Source of the DNA: an uncultured Clostridia bacterium
GTDB lineage: Bacteria; Bacillota; Clostridia; Christensenellales; Borkfalkiaceae
Length of the DNA stretch: 64,000 nucleotides
Assembly (NCBI GenBank): GCA_930990665.1
Contig: CAKNQN010000004.1
Location: 1 to 64,000 of the forward strand
Direction of reading: 5' to 3'
Shown here: positions 44,961 through 53,204 of the stretch, piece by piece
How positions within the stretch are numbered: position 1 is the first letter of the stretch
How the letters are laid out: the number at the start of each line of letters is the position of its first letter
Notes under the pieces: model-generated
What the model saw: the letters and a program-made list of their open reading frames with translations, nothing else
Database searches by the model: none
Told to the model about the DNA's origin: nothing
Made by a program: the position numbers and the translations under genes

Positions 44961-46937
44961 TTGAAGCAAGACAGAAACGACCGTACTTTCACACAGCAGA
45001 AAAGGCCGGACGGGACCAGGAACAAAAAGGAGATGCCGCTCTTTCTCGGAAACGTCAGCGACATCCGCCGCGAACAGCAGGAAAAATCCCGCGAAACGGA
45101 GCGTCGGCAGACGAAGGGCGCTTTCCGCGTCAAGGACATGCCCGCTAGCGAGGTGCGCGCGGAGTCGCGCGGGAAAGACATCTTTTCGGAGTCGCGCGGC
45201 AAGGATAGCCGCGGCAAAGAGATGCGCCCGAAGGAAGAGCGCAACGGCAAACCCGCGCGTCAGGCGAAAAAGGGCAGGGGCAAGAACCCCGTGAAGATCA
45301 TGTTCCTCGGCGGTGTGGGCGAGATCGGCAAAAACATGACCGCCATCGAATACGGGAACGACATCATCATCATCGACGCGGGCCTTACCTTCCCGGACGA
45401 GGAGCTGCCCGGCATCGACCTCGTGATCCCGGATATCAGTTATCTCGTGCAGAACAAAAACAAGGTGCGCGGACTTTTGGTGACGCACGGCCACGAGGAC
45501 CACGTGGGCGGCATCGCTTACCTGCTCAAAGAGATCAATGTCCCTGTTTATGCCACGAAACTGACGCTCGCACTGGCCGACAACAAACTGCGCGAACAGC
45601 GCATCAACAAGGCGCAGCTTATCTGCGTAAAGCCGGGAGATAAGGTCAAACTCGGCTGTTTCGGGGTAGAATTCATCAACGTGAACCATTCCATCGCGGG
45701 CTCGGTGTCACTGCTGATCGACACGCCGCAGGGTCGCATCTATCACAGCGGCGACTTCAAGATCGACCTCACGCCCGTGGCGGGCAAGCCCATCGATCTT
45801 TCGCGCATCGCGGAGATCGGCAGGGAGGGTGTCAATCTCCTGCTCTGCGAATCGACCAACGTCGAACGCCGCGGCTACACGATGAGCGAGACGGTGGTAG
45901 GCACCACGCTCGATCATCTCTTTTCCGAAAACGCCAACCGCCGCATCATCGTGGCGACCTTTGCATCCAATGTGCACCGTCTCCAGCAGATCGTCGACCT
46001 TGCCGCCAAATACCGCCGCAAGGTGGCTCTTTCCGGCAGGAGCATGCTCAACGTCGTGGACGCCGCTACCAAGATCGGCGAGCTGACCATTCCCGAAGGC
46101 GTGCTCATCGACGTGGAAAAGATCAAAAATTACTTTGACCGCGAGATCGTCATCGTATCCACGGGCAGCCAGGGTGAACCGATGAGCGCCCTCACGCGCA
46201 TGGCCGCGGGGGATTTCAACAAGGTCACCATCGGAGAAAACGACACGATCATCATTTCCGCCAGCCCCATTCCCGGCAATGAAAAGATGATCTACAACGT
46301 CATCAACAACCTTTATCGGAAGGGTGCGGAAGTCGTGTACGAATCGCTGGAAAAGATCCACGTATCCGGCCACGCCTGCCAGGAGGAGCTGAAAATTCTG
46401 CATACTCTCCTGCAGCCGAAGTTCTTTATTCCCGTGCACGGCGAGTATCGGCATCTCAAACGCCACGCACAGCTGGCCGTCGAACTCGGCATGAGCGAAA
46501 ACAACATTCTGCTGCCCGACATCGGAAACTGCGTGGAGCTAACGAAAGATACCATGCAGTTCGGGGAGAGCATCTCTTCCGGTTCGCGGCTCGTCGACGG
46601 CGCTAACCTCGAAGACAAGGAAAACAGCGTGGTCATGAAGGACCGCAAGCACCTGTCCGAAGACGGCATCTTTGTCATCACGGCCTGCGTTTCCGAAAGG
46701 AGCGGCGATCTTCTCAGCGAGCCGAACGTCGTCAATCGCGGCTTCGTCATGCCGGAGAACGCCGATTATGCCTACGACATCAAGCGGATCGTGGAAAATT
46801 GCGTGCGCCAGACGGACGTGCTCGGCGATACGGCCAACACGGAACTTGCCGCAGCCATCAAAAAGGCGGTCAAGAACTTTATCTATAAAAAGACCAAGCA
46901 GAACCCCGTCATCATGGCGAACATCGTGCGTATCTGA
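44961..46937 (+). CDS. rnj: Ribonuclease J with long basic N-terminal extension
   Basis: Metallo-beta-lactamase/beta-CASP exo- and endoribonuclease of 5'-to-3' mRNA decay. The MBL core starts about residue 110 (VKIMFLGGVGEIGKNM). The zinc motif is VTHGHEDHVGG, with SGDFKID, LLLCESTN and the beta-CASP motifs STGSQGEPMSAL and SGHACQEEL. The RNase J C-terminal domain ends KQNPVIMANIVRI. Starting from the TTG at 44961 (AAGGAG 6 nt upstream) it is 658 aa, about 100 longer than usual. The extension is Lys/Arg/Glu-rich with repeated ESRGKD. It leads a likely six-gene operon. Confidence 0.96.
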   Translation: MKQDRNDRTFTQQKRPDGTRNKKEMPLFLGNVSDIRREQQEKSRETERRQTKGAFRVKDMPASEVRAESRGKDIFSESRGKDSRGKEMRPKEERNGKPARQAKKGRGKNPVKIMFLGGVGEIGKNMTAIEYGNDIIIIDAGLTFPDEELPGIDLVIPDISYLVQNKNKVRGLLVTHGHEDHVGGIAYLLKEINVPVYATKLTLALADNKLREQRINKAQLICVKPGDKVKLGCFGVEFINVNHSIAGSVSLLIDTPQGRIYHSGDFKIDLTPVAGKPIDLSRIAEIGREGVNLLLCESTNVERRGYTMSETVVGTTLDHLFSENANRRIIVATFASNVHRLQQIVDLAAKYRRKVALSGRSMLNVVDAATKIGELTIPEGVLIDVEKIKNYFDREIVIVSTGSQGEPMSALTRMAAGDFNKVTIGENDTIIISASPIPGNEKMIYNVINNLYRKGAEVVYESLEKIHVSGHACQEELKILHTLLQPKFFIPVHGEYRHLKRHAQLAVELGMSENNILLPDIGNCVELTKDTMQFGESISSGSRLVDGANLEDKENSVVMKDRKHLSEDGIFVITACVSERSGDLLSEPNVVNRGFVMPENADYAYDIKRIVENCVRQTDVLGDTANTELAAAIKKAVKNFIYKKTKQNPVIMANIVRI

Positions 46938-46939
46938 TC

Positions 46940-47554
46940 ATGCGGATATCCGACTTTTCTCTACCCGTCCTTCCCGCACGGCTTTTGCAGCTGCGAGAGG
47001 AGGCGACAAAAGGGCTGGACCCCGCCGCGGCGGACGATGTTCTCGCGCTGCTGCTCGCCCTCGCGCGCATGCGCAGTCCGTCTTCCATCCTGGAGATCGG
47101 CACGGCGGAGGGCCTGACGGCGGCGGCGCTCCTTGTGACCTGCCCGGAGGCGCGGCTCGTATCCATCGAAAATGACCCCGACAGGCATGTGCGCGCGGAG
47201 CAGAATCTCGCCGGATTCGGCGTTTCCGACCGCGCCGAACTTCTCTTCGGAGACGCGGCGGAAATTCTTCCCCGCCTTCGGGAAACGTTCGGGCTCATCT
47301 TTTTGGACGGGCCCAAGGCGCAATACATCCGTTATCTTCCCGTCCTGAAAAAGCTGCTCGCGCCGCGCGGGGTTCTCGTCGCCGACGACGTGCTCCTGTA
47401 CGGCTGGGTGAGAGGGCAGGTGCAGCCGCCTCCCAAACGCCGTTCCATTGCCGAACGCCTGCGCGAATATCTCGACGCGGTTTTATCCGATCCCGATTTT
47501 CTCACCTTCGTGGCGGAAGCGGGGGAGGGTGTGGCGGTATCCGTCTTGCGCTGA
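46940..47554 (+). CDS. trmR: SAM-dependent O-methyltransferase, TrmR-like
   Basis: 204 aa class I methyltransferase. It has ILEIGTAEGLTAAALL (SAM motif I) near residue 50, SIENDPDRH, LIFLDGPKAQY (acidic metal region) and VLVADDVLLYG. The pattern and the neighbouring U32 gene match Bacillus yrrM(trmR)-yrrN-yrrO, where TrmR methylates 5-hydroxyuridine-34 of tRNA. The ATG is 2 bp after the rnj stop, so translation is probably coupled. Confidence 0.82.
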   Translation: MRISDFSLPVLPARLLQLREEATKGLDPAAADDVLALLLALARMRSPSSILEIGTAEGLTAAALLVTCPEARLVSIENDPDRHVRAEQNLAGFGVSDRAELLFGDAAEILPRLRETFGLIFLDGPKAQYIRYLPVLKKLLAPRGVLVADDVLLYGWVRGQVQPPPKRRSIAERLREYLDAVLSDPDFLTFVAEAGEGVAVSVLR

Positions 47555-47564
47555 AGGAGACCAT

Positions 47565-48767
47565 ATGGAGAAAATTCCTGAACTGCTCGCCCCGGCGGGC
47601 AGTTTTGAAAAATTGAAGACGGCGCTGCATTTCGGCGCCGATGCCGTGTACCTCGGCGGCAAACAGTTTTCTCTGCGCGCCATGGCGGATAACTTCACGG
47701 CTTCGGAAATGAAAGAGGCGGTCTCCTATGCGCATATGCGCGGAAAAAAGGTATACGTCACCGCAAACATATTCGCCAGGGATACGGATTTTATCGACCT
47801 TGCGGACTACTTCCGCTTTCTCGCCTCCATCGGGGCGGACGCCGCCCTCGTCACGGATCCGGGTGTGTTTTCCCTCGCGCGGGAGGTCGCGCCCGATCTT
47901 CCGCTGCACATTTCCACGCAGGCGAACGTCACGAACGCCCGCGCGGCCGCATTCTGGCAGAAGCAGGGAGCCTCGCGCGTGGTATTGGCGCGGGAGCTGT
48001 CTCTTGCGGAGATTGCAAAGATTCACGCGTTTTGCCCGGAACTGGAACTGGAAGCCTTCGTGCACGGCGCCATGTGCATCTCGTACAGCGGGCGGTGTCT
48101 TTTGAGTAACTACATAGCAGGGCGCGACTCCAATCGCGGCGCCTGCGCGCAGATCTGCCGCTGGAAATTTTCCGTAAGGCCGGAGGGGGGCGACGAGCCG
48201 CTTTCCGCCGAGGAAGATGAGCGCGGCACCTATATCTTCAACAGCAAAGATCTGAACATGCTCCCGTATCTTTCTGAACTTGCAGGGGCGGGCGTCTGTT
48301 CTTTTAAGATCGAGGGGCGCATGAAGAGCGCCTATTACCTTGCCACCGTCGTCAACGCCTATCGCCGCGCGATGGACGGAAAGCTGGACGTGCCTTCCGC
48401 ATTGCAGGAACTTTGCAAAGTCGCACATCGCGAATATACCGCGGCGTACGCGTTCGGACGCAACGACGAGACGGTCGCCTATTCGAATTCGCAGGCGGCG
48501 GGAACGCGCGAATACGTCGCCGACGTATTGGAGAGCGGAGAAGGGGACAAACCCGCTCTCGTGCAGATGCGCGGACGATTCCGCGTCGGCGATACGCTGG
48601 AGGTGCTTTCTCCGTATGAAAATTTCGACAGCCGCTTTGTCGTCGGAAGGATGACGGACGAAGCGGGCGTTCCTGTGGCGGATGCCAAGCTTGTCATGCA
48701 GAAGCTGCACCTGTTTTCGCCCTTTGCCCTGCGCGCGGGGGATATCCTTCGCCGCGTGCCCGTCTGA
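47565..48767 (+). CDS. U32 family protein, probable tRNA U34 hydroxylation factor (TrhP-like)
   Basis: 400 aa. It has the N-terminal ELLAPAGSFEKLKTALHFGADAVYLGG, typical of U32. The conserved Cys block reads CISYSGRCLLSNYIAGRDSNRGACAQICRW (four cysteines likely holding a cluster), and the core ends near SFKIEGRMKSAYYLA. U32 proteins YrrN/YrrO in Bacillus and YegQ (TrhP) in E. coli are needed for 5-hydroxyuridine at wobble position 34. Pairing with trmR supports that role rather than proteolysis. The ATG at 47565 has GAAGGAG upstream. Confidence 0.88.
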   Translation: MEKIPELLAPAGSFEKLKTALHFGADAVYLGGKQFSLRAMADNFTASEMKEAVSYAHMRGKKVYVTANIFARDTDFIDLADYFRFLASIGADAALVTDPGVFSLAREVAPDLPLHISTQANVTNARAAAFWQKQGASRVVLARELSLAEIAKIHAFCPELELEAFVHGAMCISYSGRCLLSNYIAGRDSNRGACAQICRWKFSVRPEGGDEPLSAEEDERGTYIFNSKDLNMLPYLSELAGAGVCSFKIEGRMKSAYYLATVVNAYRRAMDGKLDVPSALQELCKVAHREYTAAYAFGRNDETVAYSNSQAAGTREYVADVLESGEGDKPALVQMRGRFRVGDTLEVLSPYENFDSRFVVGRMTDEAGVPVADAKLVMQKLHLFSPFALRAGDILRRVPV

Positions 48768-48782
48768 GTTGGGAGGGGAGAA

Positions 48783-50018
48783 ATGGTCGTTCTGCATTCC
48801 GATCTGAACAACTTTTATGCCACCGTCGAGAGGAAGCTCTACCCGGAATTTGCGGGAAAGCCGATCGCCGTATGCGGCGACAAAGCGATGCGCCACGGGA
48901 TCGTGCTTGCCAAGAGCGAGGAGGCAAAGAAGTTCGGCGTCCGCACGGGCGACGTCATCTGGGAGGCAAAGCGGAAATGCCCAGGGCTCATCATCCGGCC
49001 CGTGCGTTTTGCAGAGTATACGCGCTATTCCCGCGAAGTACGGGAGATCTACGGGCGGTTTACGGACAAGATTGAGCCATTCGGCATCGACGAGTGCTGG
49101 CTGGACGTGACGCACAGCCGCACTTTCGGAACGGGCGAAGAGATCGCGGAAAAGATCCGCCGTGCCGTCAAGGAGGAACTCGGCCTCACCGTTTCGGTGG
49201 GGGTCAGCTTCAACAAAGTTTTCGCAAAACTTGCATCCGATCTTAAAAAGCCGGACGCAGTCACCGTCGTGGGACAAGAGGATTTCCGGCAAAAGATCTG
49301 GCCGCTGCCCGTGTCCGATCTTCTGTATGCGGGCAAGGCGACGGCGGCAAAACTCAGGGAGTTGGGCATTCAGACCATCGGCCAGCTCGCGGCGGCGGAT
49401 GCGCGGCTCATCTCTTCCGCGCTCGGGAAATGGGGCGAGACGCTCGCCGCCTATGCCCGCGGGGAAGACACTTCTCCCGTCCGCGGGGAAGAGGAAAGGG
49501 AAACGCTCAAATCAGTGGGGAATTCTCTCACCCATTACGAGGACATCACCGACCGCGGAGAAGTCAAGCGCCTTTTGTACGTGCTCAGCGAAAGCGTGGC
49601 GGCGCGCATGCGGGATGCGGGGCTCGGCAAGGCAAATACCGTGCATCTTTGGGTGCGCGATCGCGACATGGGCGATCATACCTGCCAGAAAAAGGTGCGG
49701 CCCACGGCGCTTTGCGGCGAGATCGCCGAGGCGGCCTATGCGCTTTTTTGCGAACGGTATACGGCCGGAAAGCCTGTGCGCGGACTGGGCGTCACCGCCT
49801 CCGGCTTTGACCTGGGGGTGGAACAGCTCACCTTTGCGTCCCTTTCGGGAGATTATGAAAAGCGCGCCCGTGCGGAAGAGGCCGTGGCAAAGATCCGCGA
49901 AAAACACGGCTATACCAAATTGCAGCGGGGCATCATGTATGAAGACCCGCTCGCAGTGCAGATGGACATTCGCGGCGGACGCCTTTCCGGTCTGAAAGGG
50001 CGAGACGAAAATAAATAA
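48783..50018 (+). CDS. dinB: Y-family DNA polymerase (DinB/Pol IV type)
   Basis: Translesion polymerase. Catalytic residues are the Asp in VLHSDLNNFYA (residue ~7) and Asp-Glu in FGIDECWLDVT (residue ~105). The palm/fingers motifs AVCGDKAMRHGIVLAKS and SVGVSFNKVFAKLASDLKKPD are present, with thumb and little-finger domains following. It is 411 aa. It carries no own promoter or visible LexA box and sits inside the rnj-trmR operon with a GGGAGGGGAG ribosome site. Confidence 0.94.
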   Translation: MVVLHSDLNNFYATVERKLYPEFAGKPIAVCGDKAMRHGIVLAKSEEAKKFGVRTGDVIWEAKRKCPGLIIRPVRFAEYTRYSREVREIYGRFTDKIEPFGIDECWLDVTHSRTFGTGEEIAEKIRRAVKEELGLTVSVGVSFNKVFAKLASDLKKPDAVTVVGQEDFRQKIWPLPVSDLLYAGKATAAKLRELGIQTIGQLAAADARLISSALGKWGETLAAYARGEDTSPVRGEEERETLKSVGNSLTHYEDITDRGEVKRLLYVLSESVAARMRDAGLGKANTVHLWVRDRDMGDHTCQKKVRPTALCGEIAEAAYALFCERYTAGKPVRGLGVTASGFDLGVEQLTFASLSGDYEKRARAEEAVAKIREKHGYTKLQRGIMYEDPLAVQMDIRGGRLSGLKGRDENK

Positions 50019-50059
50019 AGGCAGCGAGGGGAAGTCCTCGCGCAGAAGAGGAAATACCG

Positions 50060-50974
50060 ATGAAAGCGAAATTCAGGTTGGGCGATTTTGCCGAAAAATA
50101 CGGGCTGAAAGTGGGAAAACATTGCTGCTTCGGCGTGTTCGAGGGCTACCGCGTGCACATCAAATATGCGGCTATGGCAAATCCCGCCTGCCTCATCACC
50201 GTTGTCACCGATACGAAAGGGCGGGACAAAGACCTCGAAAAATATCTGGAAAAGAATAAAAAAGAGCTGAAGCTGACCAACTTCGGCGTGGTCGGCATCG
50301 GGTTGATGGTCAGCCCGCAGCTGTACCTGAACATCTTTTCGCAGGTGGAAAAGATCCTCGGAAAGATCACCGCATATCTGAAAAAGGCGGGATTTCCCGG
50401 CGCGGAATATTGCCCGTATTGCGGAGCCAGGATGGAGGACGGCGGCATCGGAATGGCAGAGTCGGGGATCCTGTTCCGCGCGCATGCGGCCTGTTACGAA
50501 CGTGCGCTCGCCGAAGCCAAAAAGCGTGAAGAGGCGAACCTCGCTGCTCCCGCAAGGAAGCTGGCGGGCACGGGCGGATGCCTGCTCGGCGCGCTCGTAG
50601 GGGCGGCGGCCTTTGTGCTCATGTATCTCTGGTGGAATTTCGCCGCGCTCGGGGCGGCGGCGGGCGTGCTCCTTGCGAGCTATTTTTACGGAAGGTTCGG
50701 GGGAAAGAATACCCCTTATAAAGTGGCGGCGTGTACGCTTTTTCCCCTTGCGTTTACCCTCATTGCCTGCGCAGGATGCCTTTTGGCGGATGCGGGCGGA
50801 TGGCAGGGGGCGGTCTCCCTTCTCTCCGCGGGCGGAAAAGAGTTTACGATGTTTTTGCTCAATCTCATCTTTGTGTTTGTCTTCGGCCTTGTGGCGGCGG
50901 CTTACGTCTTGTTTTCTTATCTCCGCTCCCGCAAAAAGATTTCCGCCAATATGCGCCGGACGGAAGAGGTGTGA
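50060..50974 (+). CDS. Membrane protein with a central zinc-ribbon-like motif
   Basis: 304 aa, family not recognised. The N-terminal ~115 residues form a soluble domain. A CPYCG...H..C arrangement around residues 118-145 could bind zinc. At least four hydrophobic helices then occupy residues ~175-290 (CLLGALVGAAAFVLMYLW, ALGAAAGVLLASYF, LFPLAFTLIACAGCLL, FLLNLIFVFVFGLVAAAYVLF). It ends in a basic tail. It overlaps the next gene by 4 bp (GTGA), suggesting a functional pairing with the amidohydrolase. Confidence 0.8.
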   Translation: MKAKFRLGDFAEKYGLKVGKHCCFGVFEGYRVHIKYAAMANPACLITVVTDTKGRDKDLEKYLEKNKKELKLTNFGVVGIGLMVSPQLYLNIFSQVEKILGKITAYLKKAGFPGAEYCPYCGARMEDGGIGMAESGILFRAHAACYERALAEAKKREEANLAAPARKLAGTGGCLLGALVGAAAFVLMYLWWNFAALGAAAGVLLASYFYGRFGGKNTPYKVAACTLFPLAFTLIACAGCLLADAGGWQGAVSLLSAGGKEFTMFLLNLIFVFVFGLVAAAYVLFSYLRSRKKISANMRRTEEV

Positions 50975-51771
50975 CCGTGCTCATCGATTTTCATGCTCAT
51001 GTCTTTCTGGATAAATTGGCGGCGGGTGCCGTTTCCTCCCTGGCGCAGAAGGCGCATCTGACACCCTTTGCCGACGGCACGGTGGCGGGGACGCGTGCTC
51101 TCATGCGCTCGCAGGGGGTGGACAGATTTGTCGCTCTCAACATCGCGGTTTCGCCGCGCACGCAGACGAACGTCAACAATTTTGCCATATCCCTGTTGGA
51201 GGAACCGTCCATCATTCCGTTTGGTTCGGTGCATCCCGCATCGCCGGATGCCTTGGCCGAACTGACCCGCCTGAAAGAGGCGGGCATCCGCGGCGTGAAA
51301 TTTCACAACGAGTATCAAAACTTTTACGCGGATGACGAAACGGCATTTCCCGTTTACGAAAAATGTGAGGAAGAGGGACTGATCATGCTCTTTCACGGCG
51401 GGGCGGACAGAGGATTCGAGCCGCCCGTAAAGGCGAATCCTTCGCGCCTGCGCAGAGTAGCGCTGCGCTTTCCGCAGGCGAAGATCGTGGCGGCACATCT
51501 TGGCGGCCAGGCGATGGAAGAGGAGGCCGCGGACGAGCTCGCGGATACGGGCGTGTTTGTGGATACGAGTTTCGCCTCCCTCTGCCTCTATCCCGAAAAG
51601 GGCGAAAAGATCATTCGCGCGTTCGGGGAGGACAGAGTGCTGTTCGGAACGGACTGCCCTTGGGATACTCCCGAAAGCACTTTTGCATGGCTCGGGAAGA
51701 TGAATTTTTCCGATGAGGCGTTGCAGAAAATTTATTGGCGCAACGCCCTCCGCCTTCTCGGCGAAAAATGA
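50971..51771 (+). CDS. Amidohydrolase-family TIM-barrel metal-dependent hydrolase
   Basis: 266 aa. It starts VTVLIDFHAHVF, where FHAH supplies the first metal ligands. It continues GVKFHNEYQNF, MLFHGGAD, KIVAAHLGGQ and the final catalytic Asp in LFGTDCPWD. This is the amidohydrolase-2 (PF04909-like) arrangement that includes decarboxylases and lactonases; the substrate is unknown. The start is GTG at 50971, overlapping the upstream stop, or GTG at 50977. It is the last gene of the rnj operon. Confidence 0.85.
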   Translation: MTVLIDFHAHVFLDKLAAGAVSSLAQKAHLTPFADGTVAGTRALMRSQGVDRFVALNIAVSPRTQTNVNNFAISLLEEPSIIPFGSVHPASPDALAELTRLKEAGIRGVKFHNEYQNFYADDETAFPVYEKCEEEGLIMLFHGGADRGFEPPVKANPSRLRRVALRFPQAKIVAAHLGGQAMEEEAADELADTGVFVDTSFASLCLYPEKGEKIIRAFGEDRVLFGTDCPWDTPESTFAWLGKMNFSDEALQKIYWRNALRLLGEK

Positions 51772-51783
51772 TAGGAAATCTTG

Positions 51784-51832
51784 CAAAGGCAGCTGCGGCG
51801 CGAAGAAACTCTTCGCGCCGCAGCTGCCTTTG
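51784..51832 (+). terminator. Perfect 23-bp hairpin after the amidohydrolase gene
   Basis: caaaggcagctgcggcgcga.. pairs with its exact complement over 23 bp around a 3-nt loop. The T-run after it is poor (attttaac). It is much longer than the other terminators here. Confidence 0.7.
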
Positions 51833-52052
51833 ATTTTAACAAATTCTATATTGTATTGCTTGCCTCGCAAGGCGAAACTGCTGTTTTTTCTGCTCCAGAG
51901 GAAGGTGCCGCGCTTCGCTGCGCACAGCCTGAAATTTTCAGTTCGCCAGATTATCGGGTGGGACTGACGGTATCCATAGTGAATTGTTCTCTTAAAACTC
52001 CTATTGGCCGGTCAGTCGGGAGGGGCCGGCGAAATCAAGATGTTTTGTTCTC
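51833..52052. other. Non-coding spacer beside the XRE repressor
   Basis: No gene was recognised. It includes a ttgc/gcaa mini-hairpin near 51862 and the first copy of the 32-bp repeat shared with the 3' end of the repressor gene. Confidence 0.5.
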
Positions 52053-52076
52053 TTAAAACTCCTTTCGGCCGGTCAG
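51984..52076 (-). repeat. Two ~32-bp direct repeats, 61 bp apart, at the repressor 3' end
   Basis: ttgttctcttaaaactcct..ggccggtcag occurs at 51984-52015 and 52045-52076. The second copy contains the last codons and stop of the XRE gene, so the first is a duplication of that 3' end. Confidence 0.85.
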
Positions 52077-52259
52077 ATAGTCGAGGTCTACGTCAAAATA
52101 ATCGGCGATCTTGCAGAGGTTTTCCAGGCCGATCTCCCGCTGGCAGCGGAGATAGCGGCAGAGAGTTTGCTGCGGGATCCCGATCTCTTTCGCGACACTG
52201 CTTACACTCCTGTCGCCGATGAGATATCTTAAATTTTCTGCAAATTTCCCCATGTGCAT
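52053..52259 (-). CDS. Small XRE/Cro-type helix-turn-helix repressor
   Basis: 68 aa, essentially one HTH_3 domain: KFAENLRYLIGDRSVSSVAKEIGIPQQTLCRYLRCQREIGLENLCKIADYFDVDLDYLTG. Recognition helix residues lie in IPQQTLCRYLR. Two near-palindromic sites TTACACCAAAYGGTGTRA lie directly upstream and are its likely operators. A minus-strand TAAAAT lies 6 bp before the ATG, so the mRNA may be leaderless. It has no dimerisation or protease-sensitive domain, unlike CI. The regulated target is not obvious. Confidence 0.88.
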   Translation of the reverse strand: MHMGKFAENLRYLIGDRSVSSVAKEIGIPQQTLCRYLRCQREIGLENLCKIADYFDVDLDYLTGRKEF

Positions 52260-52268
52260 GTCTTTATT

Positions 52269-52286
52269 TTACACCAAATGGTGTAA
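52269..52286. promoter_or_regulatory. Operator O1
   Basis: TTACACCAAATGGTGTAA: perfect 8-bp arms around aa. It overlaps the candidate -10 of the XRE gene. Confidence 0.75.
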
Positions 52287-52291
52287 TTTAT

Positions 52292-52321
52292 TTGACATTA
52301 CACCAAACGGTGTGATAAAAT
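52292..52321 (+). promoter_or_regulatory. Plus-strand promoter with operator O2 as its spacer
   Basis: TTGACA (52292-52297) and TAAAAT (52316-52321). The 18-bp spacer is exactly operator O2, TTACACCAAACGGTGTGA. It points away from the repressor gene into a ~70-nt A/G-rich stretch ending at the terminator at 52376-52408. Confidence 0.78.
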
Positions 52322-52408
52322 GAACAACAGGAAGAAAAGGACAAAAGGGAAAAAAGAGAAAACAAATGAGAAATGAAAATAGCGTCCGCGGGCAAGCGGG
52401 CGCATTTT
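52322..52408 (+). ncRNA. Candidate short repressor-controlled transcript
   Basis: From the predicted start near 52328 to the hairpin terminator, only ~80 nt would be made. The sequence is purine-rich (ggaagaaaaggacaaaaggg) with no convincing ORF. It could be a small RNA or the remnant of a deleted target gene. Inference only. Confidence 0.35.
52376..52408. terminator. Bidirectional terminator downstream of hrb
   Basis: aaaatagcgtccgc / gcgggcgcatttt pairing with one bulge and one G-U, T-rich on both exits. It serves hrb (minus) and the short plus transcript. Confidence 0.72.
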
Positions 52409-52429
52409 CGTTTTCTGCCGCAGAGGCGG

Positions 52430-53071
52430 TCATATCTTTTCAAATTTTGATTTCGGGGCGCCGCAGATAGGGCAGGTCCAGTCTTCGGGCAGATTTTCGA
52501 AGGGAACATCTCCTACATAGACGTATTTGCATACCGAGCAGACATATTTTTCAGTTGCGGCGGGCGCCTGTTCTTCGGCGACGTATGTAGGGGAGTTTTT
52601 ACCCGTCTTTCCCTTGATGACATTGTGATAGTAGGCGTACGTCATCGGCGTGCCTTTTTTCAGCGTTTCCGCGCCGATCACCTCTCCCAAAAATACTGTA
52701 TGGGTGGACGTCTCCATTTTGTCGATCACTTTGCAGGCGATATAGGCGCAGCAGTCATCCAGTATCGGAAGTTTGTCCCTGATCGAGTAGGGTACTCCGT
52801 CAAATTTATCGGTGTCCCTGCCCGAACGGAAACCGAACCGGCCGATGACGGAAGGTTCGCTCGTTTCGGCGAGGATGCTGATGGCAAAATGTCCGCAGTC
52901 CCTGATGCAGCGGTTGGTATAGTTGTCCTTGTTGATGCTCACCATTACGGTGGCGGGGGCGGAAGTGATCTGCGCCGCGCAGTTGGCGGTGCAGCCGGTC
53001 GGCCGGCCGTTATCCCAGGTCGAGACCACATATACCCCGTAAGACATCGCGTAAAAAGCTTTCGGATCCAT
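52430..53071 (-). CDS. hrb: High-molecular-weight rubredoxin (flavin reductase-rubredoxin fusion)
   Basis: 213 aa. The N-terminal FMN-binding flavin-reductase domain ([36 protein letters not shown]) is fused to a C-terminal rubredoxin ([13 protein letters not shown]...[14 protein letters not shown]) with both CxxC knuckles. In Moorella, Hrb passes electrons from NAD(P)H oxidoreductases to diiron/flavodiiron enzymes that reduce oxygen or peroxide. It is downstream of rbr and perR. The start ATG at 53071 has AAGGAG; the ORF-track start is further upstream. Confidence 0.92.
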   Translation of the reverse strand: MDPKAFYAMSYGVYVVSTWDNGRPTGCTANCAAQITSAPATVMVSINKDNYTNRCIRDCGHFAISILAETSEPSVIGRFGFRSGRDTDKFDGVPYSIRDKLPILDDCCAYIACKVIDKMETSTHTVFLGEVIGAETLKKGTPMTYAYYHNVIKGKTGKNSPTYVAEEQAPAATEKYVCSVCKYVYVGDVPFENLPEDWTCPICGAPKSKFEKI

Positions 53072-53154
53072 GGAACTTACTCCTTTTCGATCGTAAGGGC
53101 AGGGCCCTTTTTTTATACCAAAATCGGACAGAATATGTGCGGAATAATTCAAAA

Positions 53155-53184
53155 AATGCGGGTGCAGAAAGGTGCGCCCGCATT
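53155..53184 (-). terminator. rbr terminator
   Basis: On the minus strand aatgcgggcgca / tgcacccgcatt (one mismatch) followed by six T, between rbr and hrb. Confidence 0.75.
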
Positions 53185-53204
53185 TTCCGCTCAGAAGTAT
53201 GCGA

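Noticed and set aside
52320-52376. 18-codon basic ORF starting in the -10 box
   Set aside because: Its ATG overlaps the predicted -10 element, so it would not be on the transcript.
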